Source: Parvularcula lutaonensis
Lineage (GTDB): Bacteria > Pseudomonadota > Alphaproteobacteria > Caulobacterales > Parvularculaceae
DNA: 64,000 nucleotides
Reading direction: 5' to 3'
Assembly (NCBI RefSeq): GCF_014651915.1
Contig: NZ_BMXU01000002.1
Span: 248,001 to 312,000, forward strand
This document shows positions 33,302-42,022 of this stretch, one piece after another. Both the position numbers and the translations under genes were made by a program. Position 1 is the stretch's first letter, and each line of letters opens with the position of its first letter. Below the pieces are notes generated by a model. It was not told the origin of the DNA, ran no database searches, and saw only the letters and a program-made list of their open reading frames with translations.

Positions 33302-34027
33302 CTATTCGAGGCGGAACGTGGCGCTGACGGTGACGCGCATGTCCTGCTCGCCGGCCTCGATGACCGGGGCGGCCTGCTCCATCGCCATATCGGCCTGCAT
33401 GCGCATCATCGGTGCTTGCGGACGGTAGCCGCCACCCGTGGTGGAAATGGTGAGCACCTCGCCAAGCGCAGCGCCTGCGGCGTCTGCCATGTCGGAGGCC
33501 TTTCGGCGGGCGTCTTGGACAGCGGCGATGCGGGCCTGGTCTTGCAGGGCCTTGGGGTCATCAAAGCCAAGGCGGAAGCTGTCGAGGCCGTTGGCCCCGG
33601 CCCTGACCGCAGCATCGATGACCTCTCCCGCGCTCTCGATATCCCGTAGGCGGACAGTCAGGCTATTTGTCGCTTCATAGGCGACGATCCGTGTGCGATC
33701 CTGAAACCCGCGCTCGGGATCGCGGCCATAGACCGGGGAGAGGCTGACCTGACCGGTCTGGCGGTCGCGGGCTTCGACACCTTCTTCCTTGATAGCGCTC
33801 AGCACGCTGTTCATCTGGCGGCTGGCAGCCGCGAAGGCGTCGCCGGCCGTCGCGGCCCTGCTGCTGACCGAAAAGGAAAGGATCGCAAGATCCGGTACGG
33901 CCGAGACGCTGCCCTCCCCCGTCACGGAAATCGATCGGAGCTCACGTACCGGCTGGATAATCGTGTCGTCCGTACACGCGGCGGTGGTGGCAAGGATTGC
34001 GGAGGCGGCAGCCAGGGTCCGGATCAT
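33302..34027 (-). CDS. SIMPL (DUF541) domain lipoprotein
   Basis: A 241-residue periplasmic protein. The N-terminus is a lipoprotein signal (ATTAAC lipobox), followed by the SIMPL/DUF541 domain beginning SISVTGEGSVSAVPDLA. SIMPL proteins form oligomers in the periplasm and outer membrane; functions proposed include oxidative-stress protection. Its ATG overlaps the cysE stop (ATGA), making it the third gene of the nudix-cysE operon. Confidence 0.86.
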   Translation of the reverse strand: MIRTLAAASAILATTAACTDDTIIQPVRELRSISVTGEGSVSAVPDLAILSFSVSSRAATAGDAFAAASRQMNSVLSAIKEEGVEARDRQTGQVSLSPVYGRDPERGFQDRTRIVAYEATNSLTVRLRDIESAGEVIDAAVRAGANGLDSFRLGFDDPKALQDQARIAAVQDARRKASDMADAAGAALGEVLTISTTGGGYRPQAPMMRMQADMAMEQAAPVIEAGEQDMRVTVSATFRLE

Positions 34028-34842
34028 GCCTCCCGGTTTAGACTCTGGTCCATTTCTTCGCCAGCGGCCTGTGCACATTTGCCCACAGGAACAGCAGGCA
34101 CGCCCGCCACGGTGCAGAACGGCTTGACCGGCTCGAGCACGACCGAGCCGGAAGCGACCTTCGCACCGTCGCCGATTTCGATATTGCCGAGGACCTTGGC
34201 GCCCGCGCCGATCAGCACACCCTTGCCAAGCTTGGGGTGACGGTCATGCTTCTCCTTGCCCGTTCCGCCGAGGGTAACACCGTGGAGGAGCGAGCAATTG
34301 TCGCCGATGGACGCTGTCTCGCCGATGACGATGCCCGTGGCGTGGTCGAAAAAGAGGCCCCGGCCGAGCTTCGCCGCCGGGTGGGCGTCGACCTGGTAGA
34401 GCTCGGACATGCGCGACTGGAGATAGAGGGCCAGCGCCTCGCGCCCCTGTTTCCACAGCCAGTGGCCGATACGCTGGGACTGGATCGCCTGGTAGCCCTT
34501 GAAGTGGAGGAATGGCTGCGCCGTCGAGCGGGTGGCCGGGTCGCGGTCGACATAGGCCTGGATGTCCGCCAGCGCAGCCGTGACGATGCCAGGATCATCG
34601 GCAAAGGCGTCTTCGGCGACCTCCCGCCAGAGCATGGCGTTCATTTCGCTGTCGGAAAGCTTCTGCGCCAACCGGTAGCTGAGCGCGGATTTGAAATCGC
34701 GATGGTTGAGGATCGTCGCCGAAAGGAAGCTCGCGAGGATCGGCTCCTGCGCGGCATCCGTGGCCGCCTCGACGCGCATGCGCGACCAGACATTGTCGAC
34801 AGTGGCGAGGTTCGGCGCCTCACGGGCCACGCTATTCGGCAT
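34024..34842 (-). CDS. cysE: Serine O-acetyltransferase
   Basis: Makes O-acetylserine for cysteine synthesis. The 272-residue product has the N-terminal helical domain and the left-handed beta-helix of hexapeptide repeats (GIVIGETASIGDNCSLLHGV, GKGVLIGAGAKVLGN). Catalytic residues are those of CysE (FFDHATG and the GGTGK loop). The ATG at 34842 is chosen; the frame is open upstream but overlaps the nudix gene. It overlaps the nudix stop by one base (TGATG) and the SIMPL start by 4, so the three genes are one operon. Confidence 0.94.
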   Translation of the reverse strand: MPNSVAREAPNLATVDNVWSRMRVEAATDAAQEPILASFLSATILNHRDFKSALSYRLAQKLSDSEMNAMLWREVAEDAFADDPGIVTAALADIQAYVDRDPATRSTAQPFLHFKGYQAIQSQRIGHWLWKQGREALALYLQSRMSELYQVDAHPAAKLGRGLFFDHATGIVIGETASIGDNCSLLHGVTLGGTGKEKHDRHPKLGKGVLIGAGAKVLGNIEIGDGAKVASGSVVLEPVKPFCTVAGVPAVPVGKCAQAAGEEMDQSLNREA

Positions 34843-35456
34843 CAATCGTCTCCCGCCCGGACCTGGCCGAGCTGATCCAAGATGAGGGCACGGGGCTCCT
34901 CCGGCAACTCCCCGCTGAGCGCTTTCGTCACTGCAGTCAGGCAAAGAAGCTGGGTCAGGGCGTCATCGACCCGGCCTGCATGGATATCCGCGAGAAGGTC
35001 GGCGAAGGTTACTCTTTTGTATTGAAACACTTCATCGGGCTCCGGCGCCGCTTCGCCCTGGGTCAGGTCCCAGGCGAGGAAGAGATGCGCCCGCTCGTCG
35101 CTGACGGAGTTGGAGAGGTCCGCCTGGCCGTATTCGTGCCAGTGGGCGGCGGTGCACCCGGTTTCTTCCCGGAGCTCGCGCCTGGCGCTGTCGATGGGAG
35201 GCAGGCCACGGGGGCCGCCCCCTTCCGGCAACTCCCAGGTCATGCGGCCGAGAGGAAAGCGGAACTGCCCGACCAAGGGGACTGTGCCATCGGCGAAGAG
35301 CGGCAGGATACCGATCGCAAGGTTCTTGTAGCTGACGAGACCATAGATGCCGCCCGAGCCATCGGGGCGCTCGACCTCGTGGTGGGTCACCTGGATCCAT
35401 GGGTTGTCATAGGCTTCGGTCTCCGACCGGATGCGCCAGGGGCCGTGCTTCTTCAT
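34842..35456 (-). CDS. NUDIX hydrolase
   Basis: A 204-residue NUDIX protein. The Nudix box reads GGGPRGLPP..RRELREETGC: the metal-binding REx2EE core is intact, but the first conserved Glu of the Gx5Ex7REUxEExGU pattern is Leu. ADP-ribose/NADH-type or sugar-nucleotide pyrophosphatase activity is plausible, and the substrate is unknown. It is the first gene of an operon with cysE and the SIMPL gene. Confidence 0.85.
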   Translation of the reverse strand: MKKHGPWRIRSETEAYDNPWIQVTHHEVERPDGSGGIYGLVSYKNLAIGILPLFADGTVPLVGQFRFPLGRMTWELPEGGGPRGLPPIDSARRELREETGCTAAHWHEYGQADLSNSVSDERAHLFLAWDLTQGEAAPEPDEVFQYKRVTFADLLADIHAGRVDDALTQLLCLTAVTKALSGELPEEPRALILDQLGQVRAGDD

Positions 35457-35488
35457 GTCTGTCGCCTTGTCATACGGGACCCGTGAAG

Positions 35489-35524
35489 CCGGTGCTGGCC
35501 CGGCCTCTTCGGGGCCTGCACCGG
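35489..35524. repeat. Palindromic repeat unit with CCGGTGC arms
   Basis: CCGGTGC at 35489-35495 pairs perfectly with GCACCGG at 35518-35524, enclosing a GGCC-rich loop. GATGAC follows. Read on the minus strand it starts GTCATCCCGGTGC, resembling the unit at 22820-22910. It lies in the divergent gap between the nudix and DUF1543 genes. Confidence 0.45.
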
Positions 35525-35586
35525 GATGACGGCAGCGGTCAAGCAGCCGGGATGACGCCGCGGGAAAACCGCGCTAGCGGCCGGCG

Positions 35587-36093
35587 ATGGACAAGCTCTT
35601 CATCATCATGGTCGGCGGTTATCCCGAAGGCGCCCATGTCGAGGTGCATGACATCCGCTTCGCCATCGGTCGCGAGCTCCGCGACTGCTTCCCGAAGATC
35701 AAGGCCGAGTGGTGGGGCGGGCAGGATCGCCTGCACCTTGATGCTTGGGGTGCGCTTGAATGGGCCGACGGGCATGATGTCGTCATCTCCCGCGAACGGC
35801 CCGAGGGCGCGGGCGAGATGCAGCTCTTCTTCGTCAATCTCGGCGGCTACCGCGAAGACTATTTCGGTGAACTGCACGAGAACGTCTTCGTGGTCGCCGC
35901 GAACCGGAACGAGGCAAAGGTCCGGGCACTGAAGATGGCGAGGGGATGGATCTCACCGCATCGCGACACCCTCTTCGACGTCGAGGCACTGGTGAATGTT
36001 GGCGAGGCTGCGGACACGAAGATATGGCTTGTTCCGAATACGGAAGAGAAACCCTTCCGTTTCGAAGCGCGATACCTGCCGAAGCTCGACTAG
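35587..36093 (+). CDS. DUF1543 family protein
   Basis: A 168-residue cytosolic protein with the DUF1543 signature: MVGGYPEGAHVEVHDIRF near the N-terminus and LQLFFVNLGGYR-type sequence (MQLFFVNLGGYREDYFGELH) in mid-protein. Function unknown. It diverges from the nudix operon, and its stop codon overlaps the end of the converging cyclophilin gene by 4 bases. Confidence 0.83.
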   Translation: MDKLFIIMVGGYPEGAHVEVHDIRFAIGRELRDCFPKIKAEWWGGQDRLHLDAWGALEWADGHDVVISRERPEGAGEMQLFFVNLGGYREDYFGELHENVFVVAANRNEAKVRALKMARGWISPHRDTLFDVEALVNVGEAADTKIWLVPNTEEKPFRFEARYLPKLD

Positions 36094-36944
36094 TCCACCT
36101 TCCGCACGGGAACCGGCATCTGGCAGAGGTCCACATGGCCTGGGCGGAAATAGAAGAAATCCGACGGCCTTGCTTTGCGCGCAGCGACAAGCTCCGCAAA
36201 GGTTTCCGAGCGGTCGTCCATGACCTGCCATCGGGGCCCCTCTCCTTCCGGCATATCGGCGGCGATGGTGAAGCCGCTGATAGTCAACCGGTCAGGAAAG
36301 ATCTCGGGCCTGGCCTCCTCCCCATCGAAGACATAGCCGCGAGGTGCCGCCTGAGCGACGCCGATGCCGTCAATGACCTTGCCCACAACGGTGAGGTTGC
36401 GATCGAGATAGCGCTGTGGCTGGAGAGTGATATAAAACTCCGTAGACGCCGTGTCCTTCTCGACATCGCGGGCAAAGGCGAAGGCGCCCGTGCAGTGCGC
36501 CAGCCAGGCAGTGCCCTCTTCGGGATCGCGTCCCGCCGGGATTCCCTCGATGAAGCCGACATCGGGGGCATAGCCATCGACCACGTCGAGCACGGTGAAC
36601 TCGGCGCCTTCGGGCAGCTCCTCCTCGAACTCCGCAGGCAGACTGATCGCGCCGCCGTGTTCTTTCTCTTCGGTGAAGTCACCGCCCTGCGCAACGAAAC
36701 CTTCGATGACGCGATAGAAACTCAGCCCGTCATAGAATCCTTCGCGGGCAAGGGTGCGGACCTGCCGCACATGGTTCTTCGCAAGGACGGACGACAGGAG
36801 CACCGTGATCGGACCGTTCGGGGTTTCGATGACGAGGATGTCTTCCGGATCCGCCTCGCGCCAGGCCGTATCCGGGGCCGAGGCCATGATCTCCGCAACC
36901 GGGCGGGGGGTGTCATCGGCGGCGGCTAGGGCGAGTTCGAACAT
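36090..36944 (-). CDS. Cyclophilin-type peptidyl-prolyl cis-trans isomerase
   Basis: A 284-residue protein with one cyclophilin domain (from about residue 35). The core FYDGLSFYRVIEGFVAQGGD contains the catalytic-Arg region, and STEFYITLQPQ matches the later pocket segment. GVAQAAPRG-type sequence and a C-terminal extension of about 60 residues follow. No convincing signal peptide is seen at the chosen start (MFELALAAADDTP), although a signal could lie upstream if translation began earlier. Monocistronic. Confidence 0.86.
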   Translation of the reverse strand: MFELALAAADDTPRPVAEIMASAPDTAWREADPEDILVIETPNGPITVLLSSVLAKNHVRQVRTLAREGFYDGLSFYRVIEGFVAQGGDFTEEKEHGGAISLPAEFEEELPEGAEFTVLDVVDGYAPDVGFIEGIPAGRDPEEGTAWLAHCTGAFAFARDVEKDTASTEFYITLQPQRYLDRNLTVVGKVIDGIGVAQAAPRGYVFDGEEARPEIFPDRLTISGFTIAADMPEGEGPRWQVMDDRSETFAELVAARKARPSDFFYFRPGHVDLCQMPVPVRKVD

Positions 36945-37087
36945 GGAGCCTCCTCATGGGTTGTGCAGTGTGTACCCGGATGGCCGGGGATCGCCAAACT
37001 TTCAGCAGCCCGATAGCAGCCACCCTTCTTGACCGCATCGCCCCGCAGGGCGTCCACTCGCATCCCTGTCAGTATGGGAGAAACTTT

Positions 37088-37291
37088 ATGGCCATCGCAC
37101 GTGTAACCGAGATCATCTCGGCATCCAAACAAAGCTTTGACCATGCGGTCCAGAAAGGGATCAAACGGGCCAACAAGACGCTGAAGAACGTCGAAGGCGC
37201 TTGGGTGCAGGACATGAAGGTGACGGTGAAAAATGGCGAGATCGACGAATATCGCGTGACCCTGAAGGTCACTTTCATCCTCGACGACTGA
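37088..37291 (+). CDS. Dodecin family flavin-binding protein
   Basis: Dodecins form hollow dodecamers that store or buffer flavins, often FMN or riboflavin. The 67-residue product matches in length and motifs: VTEIISASKQSFDHAVQKGI, the flavin-sandwiching Trp39 in EGAWVQD, and the C-terminal strand YRVTLKVTFILDD. A GGAG lies about 10 bases before the ATG. It is followed after 3 bases by the DUF1801 gene, likely in one operon. Confidence 0.92.
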   Translation: MAIARVTEIISASKQSFDHAVQKGIKRANKTLKNVEGAWVQDMKVTVKNGEIDEYRVTLKVTFILDD

Positions 37292-37294
37292 CCT

Positions 37295-37711
37295 TTGGCC
37301 GAACTGAAGACCAGGGAGAACGACGCCGACGTCGATGCCTTCCTCGCTTCCGTCGAAGACGAGGTAAAGCGGGCGGACAGCATCGTTCTCAAAGAGATGA
37401 TGGAGCGCATCACCGGCGCGCCCGCGAAGATGTGGGGCAGCTCCATCGTCGGCTTTGACAGCTACGAATACACCAATACAACCGGCAAGCCACAGCGATG
37501 GATGCTGACGGGTTTTTCACCCCGCAAGGCAAACCTGTCCGTCTACATTATGAATGGATTCGATCGGTACAAGGACGAGCTTGCCGCGCTCGGCAAGCAC
37601 AAGACGGCGAAGAGTTGCCTCTATATCAAACGGTTGAGCGATGTGGACCTTGCCGCGCTCGAGGACCTTGTCGCGAAGAGCGTGAAGCGGATGCGTGAGG
37701 TTTACGGATAG
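37295..37711 (+). CDS. DUF1801 family protein
   Basis: A 138-residue protein of the YdhG/DUF1801 family: ITGAPAKMWGSSIVGFDSY and the later FSPRKANLSVYIM and KSCLYIKRL are recognisable. Role unknown; small basic helical-beta protein. No ATG is available, and TTG at 37295 is the start, three bases after the dodecin stop. This implies translational coupling with dodecin. Confidence 0.84.
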   Translation: MAELKTRENDADVDAFLASVEDEVKRADSIVLKEMMERITGAPAKMWGSSIVGFDSYEYTNTTGKPQRWMLTGFSPRKANLSVYIMNGFDRYKDELAALGKHKTAKSCLYIKRLSDVDLAALEDLVAKSVKRMREVYG

Positions 37712-37866
37712 GGCTGATGCCCTGAAGATCGAAATTCTTCTGCAGGCGGACTGCTTTTCCGGACGCATGGGGAGACCACGAGAGCGCCAGCCCCCTCACC
37801 TCGGGTGGGGCTTGCCCGGTATGGGTGCGCCAGCGGGGGCGAGTGTTCGAGTGAAGAGGCCCTAGC

Positions 37867-38042
37867 TAAAGCGAGAAGCCGCCCAAGAGCTCACCCAGCA
37901 CCTCTGCAACAACGCCGAGCGCGACGACAACGGCCGCAATGACCCCGACCGTCTACCCTAAGGCGTGGCAAAACAGGGCGGTCATTGCCCCGACCGCGCA
38001 ATTCGCCAGTCGGATCGAAGCTCCGATCAGGAACTTTTTCAC
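37867..38042 (-). pseudogene. Small two-helix membrane-protein gene interrupted by an amber codon
   Basis: Four bases after the queF stop, GTG opens a frame that begins VKKFLIGASIRLANCAVGAM, with hydrophobic sequence to residue 29. The next codon is TAG (37955-37953). The same frame then continues without a break as TVGVIAAVVVALGVVAEVLG and ELLGGFSL to a second TAG at 37869-37867. Both halves are membrane-helix-like, so a 57-residue two-helix protein seems to have been split by one nonsense base. It could instead be a genuine 29-residue peptide, a read-through gene or a sequencing error. The rest of the 37712-38045 gap shows no gene. Confidence 0.4.
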
Positions 38043-38045
38043 CGG

Positions 38046-38510
38046 CTATCCCCTGCCCCGGTAAGGCGCAACGCCCGGGTCGGGGACGTAGAGGCCCTCG
38101 GGCGCCGGGCCGGTCTGCCAGAAGACGTCGATCGGGATGCCGCCACGGGGGTACCAGTAGCCGCAGATGCGCAGCCACTTCGGCTTCACCGCATCGATGA
38201 TCCGCTTACCGATGTCGATGGTGCAGTCCTCGTGGAAGGCACCATGGTTTCTGTACGCACCAAGAAGAAGCTTGAAGCTCTTCGACTCCACCAGGTGCTT
38301 GTCCGGGGCGTAGTCGATGACGAGATGCGCGAAGTCCGGCTGGCCGGTCACGGGGCAGATCGAGGTGAATTCCGGCGCTACGAAGCGCGCGAGATAGAGC
38401 GTATCGGGATGCGGGTTCGGGACGGGGTCGAGCCGCGCTTCATCAGGATGCCGGGGCAGTGACGATTCCTGGCCGAGTTCGGCGCGGCCTTCATAGATAT
38501 TCTTGGTCAT
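38046..38510 (-). CDS. queF: NADPH-dependent 7-cyano-7-deazaguanine reductase
   Basis: Reduces preQ0 to preQ1 in queuosine synthesis. The 154-residue product is the short, unimodular YkvM-type QueF: the nucleophile Cys sits in [12 protein letters not shown], the QueF motif ESKSFK follows, and HEDCTIDI has the catalytic Asp. No preQ1 riboswitch is apparent upstream. It lies downstream of the aldehyde dehydrogenase gene on the same strand, separated by a perfect palindrome, and is followed by the interrupted small ORF. Confidence 0.94.
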   Translation of the reverse strand: MTKNIYEGRAELGQESSLPRHPDEARLDPVPNPHPDTLYLARFVAPEFTSICPVTGQPDFAHLVIDYAPDKHLVESKSFKLLLGAYRNHGAFHEDCTIDIGKRIIDAVKPKWLRICGYWYPRGGIPIDVFWQTGPAPEGLYVPDPGVAPYRGRG

Positions 38511-38539
38511 CGGCAGCCCTTAGTCGGTCGAGATCCGGG

Positions 38540-38567
38540 CGTCACCTCTCCCTTGGGAGAGGTGACG
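38540..38567. repeat. Perfect 13-bp palindrome between aldehyde dehydrogenase and queF
   Basis: CGTCACCTCTCCC, TT, GGGAGAGGTGACG. It lies 3' of the aldehyde dehydrogenase gene and 5' of queF, both on the minus strand. It could stop transcription or be a dispersed repeat; there is no T-tract, so an intrinsic terminator is uncertain. Confidence 0.6.
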
Positions 38568-38572
38568 ATCCG

Positions 38573-39970
38573 CTACATGAGCTTGCGGAGAAGCTTCGTC
38601 CCCTTCTCCGAATAGGGCGGGTAGCGCAGCTTCACATCGCCCCAGAACGGACGCTTCATCACCGCCTTGAGGTGGCTGAAGCAGTCGAAGCTGTGCACGC
38701 CGTGGAAGGCGCCCATTCCGCTCTCACCCACGCCGCCGAAGGGCAGGTGATGGTTTGTCTGGAAGACGACGCAGTCATTGACCATGACCGTGCCCGAACT
38801 TGTCTCCCGTACGAAGCGGTCGCCCGTCGCGCTGTTCGATGTGAAGGCGTAAAGCGCCAGCGGCTTGTCCCGCTCGTTGATGAAAGCGATCGCCTCGTCC
38901 ATCGACTTGACAGGGAAGGTCGGGAGGATCGGGCCGAAGATCTCCTCCTGCATGGCCGGTGCGTCGGGCTTCACATCGCGCAGGATGGTCGGTGCGATGT
39001 ACCGGTCCTCGCGATCCGTCTCACCTCCGATGACGATTTCGCCGGAGTTGAGGAGGCGGGAGACCCTGTCGAAATGGCGTTCATTGACGATTCGGGCGAA
39101 ATGCTCCGACTGCTGCATGTTCTCGCCGTAGAACTGGTGCACGACCTCGCGGGCTGTCTTGAGGAAGTCTTCGTAGATGCTCTCCTCCACCATGCAGTAA
39201 TCAGGACGGACGCAGAGCTGTCCCCCGTTCAGGAAAGCGCCCCAGACGATGCGACGCGCCGTGACGTCGAGATTGGCATCCGCCGCAACGATGGCCGGAC
39301 TCTTGCCGCCAAGCTCCAACGTGACCGGCGTCAAGTGCTTCGCCGCTGCCCCCATGACGATGCGTCCGACCTTGGCGCCGCCGGTATAGAAGATCTTGTC
39401 GAAGCGCTGCTCGAGGAGGGTCGAGGTTTCCTCCGCTCCGCCGAGAACCGTGGCGAATGCGTCGCTGTCGAGGGCCTGGGCCGCAATCTTGCGCAGGAGT
39501 TCCGACGAGGCAGGCGCCAATTCCGATGGTTTGAGCACGGCGCAGTTTCCTGCCGCGATAGCCCCTGCAAGGGGACCGAAAACCTCCTGGAGCGGATAAT
39601 TCCATGCCCCGATGATAAGGGCGACGCCGAAGGGTTCTGGCACGATCATGCTCTTCGCGGGCATGTTCGACAGGGGCGTTCCCACTTTCCGCGGCCTGGC
39701 CCAGCTCTCGCACTTTTTCGCGGCGAGCTGGCATTCCTTGGTCACGTAGTCGACCTCAGCGATCAGGCTCTCGGCTTTCGGCTTGCCGAGGTCCTTGGCG
39801 AGGACGTCGACGATGTCGTCCTCATGGGCGGCGACGGCCTCGGACAGGGCGTGAAGCTGCTGCTTTCGCCAGGCGAAGGAACGGGTCTTGCCCGATTTGA
39901 AGGTGGCGCGCAGGCGCTCCATCATCGCTGTGTAGTCAGCGGTGAGCGCGGATCCCAGAGAGCCGTCCAT
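38573..39970 (-). CDS. Coniferyl-aldehyde-type class 3 aldehyde dehydrogenase
   Basis: Oxidises aldehydes with NAD(P)+. The 465-residue product belongs to the class 3 group (EPFGVALIIGAWNYPLQ is diagnostic). The catalytic Cys is in FLNGGQLCVRPDYC, the general-base Glu in TLELGGKSP, and the cofactor region is FYTGGAKVGR. Compared with family sequences the active-site Cys is preceded by Leu where many have Thr. The ATG at 39970 is preferred for its GGGAGGAAG. It diverges from the NAD-dependent epimerase-like gene. Confidence 0.9.
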   Translation of the reverse strand: MDGSLGSALTADYTAMMERLRATFKSGKTRSFAWRKQQLHALSEAVAAHEDDIVDVLAKDLGKPKAESLIAEVDYVTKECQLAAKKCESWARPRKVGTPLSNMPAKSMIVPEPFGVALIIGAWNYPLQEVFGPLAGAIAAGNCAVLKPSELAPASSELLRKIAAQALDSDAFATVLGGAEETSTLLEQRFDKIFYTGGAKVGRIVMGAAAKHLTPVTLELGGKSPAIVAADANLDVTARRIVWGAFLNGGQLCVRPDYCMVEESIYEDFLKTAREVVHQFYGENMQQSEHFARIVNERHFDRVSRLLNSGEIVIGGETDREDRYIAPTILRDVKPDAPAMQEEIFGPILPTFPVKSMDEAIAFINERDKPLALYAFTSNSATGDRFVRETSSGTVMVNDCVVFQTNHHLPFGGVGESGMGAFHGVHSFDCFSHLKAVMKRPFWGDVKLRYPPYSEKGTKLLRKLM

Positions 39971-40100
39971 GGCTTCCTCCCGTGGTTTTTCATCGAAGCT
40001 ACGCCCTCGCAGGCCAGTTCGCAAAGGCGGCGTGCTGCAGCGGCGCGGTTGACCTTGGCCCCGAGCGTGCCGAGGTCATCGGCGTGATACGGAGGTCTGC

Positions 40101-41165
40101 ATGGTGAAAGAGCTGACGATCGACCGGACGAAGCCTGTCATGGTCACCGGCGCGACGGGGTATGTCGCCGGTTGGCTGGTGAAGCGGCTGCTCGAAGAAG
40201 GGCTGACCGTTCACGCGCCGGTGCGCGATCCCGACAATGAAGAGAAGCGCGCGCACCTCGACCGGATCGCGGCGGAGACATCGGGGAAAATCCGGTATTT
40301 CGCCGCCGACCTTCTCGACGAAGGCTCTTACGGCGAGGCGATGGCCGGATGCGGAACGGTGTTCCACACAGCCTCCCCCTTCAAGACGTCGGTGAATGAT
40401 CCTCAGAAGGAACTGGTGGACCCGGCTCGGCTCGGGACACGCAACGTGCTCCTCGAGGCGAACCGGCAGGAGAGCGTGAAGCGCGTGGTCCTGACGAGTT
40501 CCTGCGCGGCGATCTACACGGACGCAATCGACACCCACAGAGCGCCGGGCGGGCGGCTGACCGAGGATGTGTGGAACGAGACGGCTTCACTCGACTACCA
40601 GCCCTACTCCTATTCCAAGACCGTGGCCGAGCAGGAAGCCTGGGCGATTGCCAGAGCGCAGACGCGCTGGGAGCTAGTGGTGGTCAATCCGTCATTGGTC
40701 ATCGGTCCTGCCCTGCAGGATCGTCCGACCTCGGAGAGCTTCGAATTGGTCAAGCGGATCGGTGACGGCACGATGCGAATGGGAGCGCCGAAAGTGGGGC
40801 TCGGCTGTGTCGACGTGCGCGACCTCGCCGATGCGCACATGGCTGCCGCCTTCCTGCCGGAAGCCGAGGGACGGCACATCGTCTCTGGCCATGAGACGAA
40901 CCTCCTCGAGATGGCAAAGACGCTGGAGGACCGGTATGGCGACCGCTACCCGATCCCGAAAAACGCGCTACCGAAGTGGCTTATGTATATCGTCGGGCCG
41001 ATGAACGGGTTCAGCCGGAAATTCGTCGAACGCAATGTCAATATCAGTTGGCATGCAGACAATACGAAGGCCATCAATGCCTTCGGCCTTAGCTACCGTC
41101 CGATGAAGACATCGATGGAAGAGATGTTCCAGCAGATGATTGACGCCGGGATGCTTGAGAATTAG
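40101..41165 (+). CDS. NAD(P)-dependent dihydroflavonol-4-reductase-like dehydrogenase
   Basis: A 354-residue extended SDR. TGATGYVAGWLVKRLLEEG is the cofactor motif, LTSSCAAIY supplies the Ser, and YSYSK the catalytic Tyr and Lys, so the enzyme looks active. Cinnamoyl-CoA reductase/dihydroflavonol reductase-like proteins in bacteria reduce diverse aldehydes and ketones; substrate unknown. It diverges from the aldehyde dehydrogenase gene. Its stop overlaps the converging lytic transglycosylase gene by 4 bases. Confidence 0.88.
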   Translation: MVKELTIDRTKPVMVTGATGYVAGWLVKRLLEEGLTVHAPVRDPDNEEKRAHLDRIAAETSGKIRYFAADLLDEGSYGEAMAGCGTVFHTASPFKTSVNDPQKELVDPARLGTRNVLLEANRQESVKRVVLTSSCAAIYTDAIDTHRAPGGRLTEDVWNETASLDYQPYSYSKTVAEQEAWAIARAQTRWELVVVNPSLVIGPALQDRPTSESFELVKRIGDGTMRMGAPKVGLGCVDVRDLADAHMAAAFLPEAEGRHIVSGHETNLLEMAKTLEDRYGDRYPIPKNALPKWLMYIVGPMNGFSRKFVERNVNISWHADNTKAINAFGLSYRPMKTSMEEMFQQMIDAGMLEN

Positions 41166-42022
41166 CTGTCCTTCTTGTCCCCGAGAATGAAGTCGGACTG
41201 CATATCGACGATGGCCGCGTAGATCTGTGGCGGCAGGGACTTGCCAATATCGGAGAGACGCTCATTCGTCTGTGGACTGGCGTAGGCCTCGACTTTTGGC
41301 GCCGTGGACGGACGATAGGGTATGCGCACAGTGTATGACGCCGGGGCTTCAGTCGCTTGAGGCGGCGCCAAGGGCGGACGGACCTGCGGGGCGGCGGTAA
41401 CGTCTCCGCCGCCGATCTTGAGCGCGATCTTGTTCTTGAATTCTGCCACGGAGACAGGGCGGCCACCTTCGAAGAAGAGCGGTTGGTTGGCTTTGGCAGC
41501 GCGCGGATCGACATCCGCCGCGATAGCCCCTTCACCTGCCTGCAGCATACGGAGGGCACCGCGCTCGCCAAGGAAGTGCGCCATGTAGACTTCCGAGCCC
41601 GAAGCCTCGCGGCCGAGAGCGTTGGACAGCCTTTCCTTCGCCGCGGCGAGGGTCTTGCCCGCGACCTTGGCGGCGATGGCCGGCCTGAAGCGCAGGTTGA
41701 GAATCTCTTCTTTCCGCGCAGGATCCGCGACAGTGAAGCCCTTCTCCGTGCGGACAATGTCCTTCGCCACGTCGCCAAGGCCGAGCTCCTGCCCGTGCTC
41801 TTTGACAGCGCCCAGCCACGTCTGGTCGATGAACTGGAAAAGGCCCGAGGCGGATGAGGTCGAAGCCTTGGCATCGGCCTGGAGCGAGCTTTCGCGCTTG
41901 GCGACGCCCAGCATCAGGTCGAAATCGAGACCGGACTGGTTCGCGGCCTGACGGATGGCGCGTGTAACGGTCTGCAGACCGTTCTCCCCCTGCTTCAGCG
42001 CGCCGAGCGGCTCGATGCTCAT
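41162..42022 (-). CDS. Flagellar-locus lytic transglycosylase without Sec signal
   Basis: A 286-residue protein with an SLT-type domain (residues about 25-150): the catalytic Glu is in VAKRESSLQADA, followed by ASGLFQFIDQTW and the VYMAHFLGERGA motif. The N-terminus (MSIEPLGALKQGENG) has no signal peptide. The C-terminal half is Pro/Ala-rich and of low complexity. AAGGAGG precedes the start, and its ATG overlaps the fliJ-like stop (ATGA), so it is last in the fliF-fliG operon. It probably opens peptidoglycan for the flagellar rod, exported by the flagellar type III system or another route. Confidence 0.88.
   Translation of the reverse strand: MSIEPLGALKQGENGLQTVTRAIRQAANQSGLDFDLMLGVAKRESSLQADAKASTSSASGLFQFIDQTWLGAVKEHGQELGLGDVAKDIVRTEKGFTVADPARKEEILNLRFRPAIAAKVAGKTLAAAKERLSNALGREASGSEVYMAHFLGERGALRMLQAGEGAIAADVDPRAAKANQPLFFEGGRPVSVAEFKNKIALKIGGGDVTAAPQVRPPLAPPQATEAPASYTVRIPYRPSTAPKVEAYASPQTNERLSDIGKSLPPQIYAAIVDMQSDFILGDKKDS

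Noticed and set aside
38459-40087. 542-codon plus-strand frame opposite the aldehyde dehydrogenase
   Set aside because: Antisense to a clear dehydrogenase with intact catalytic motifs; composition is shadow-like.
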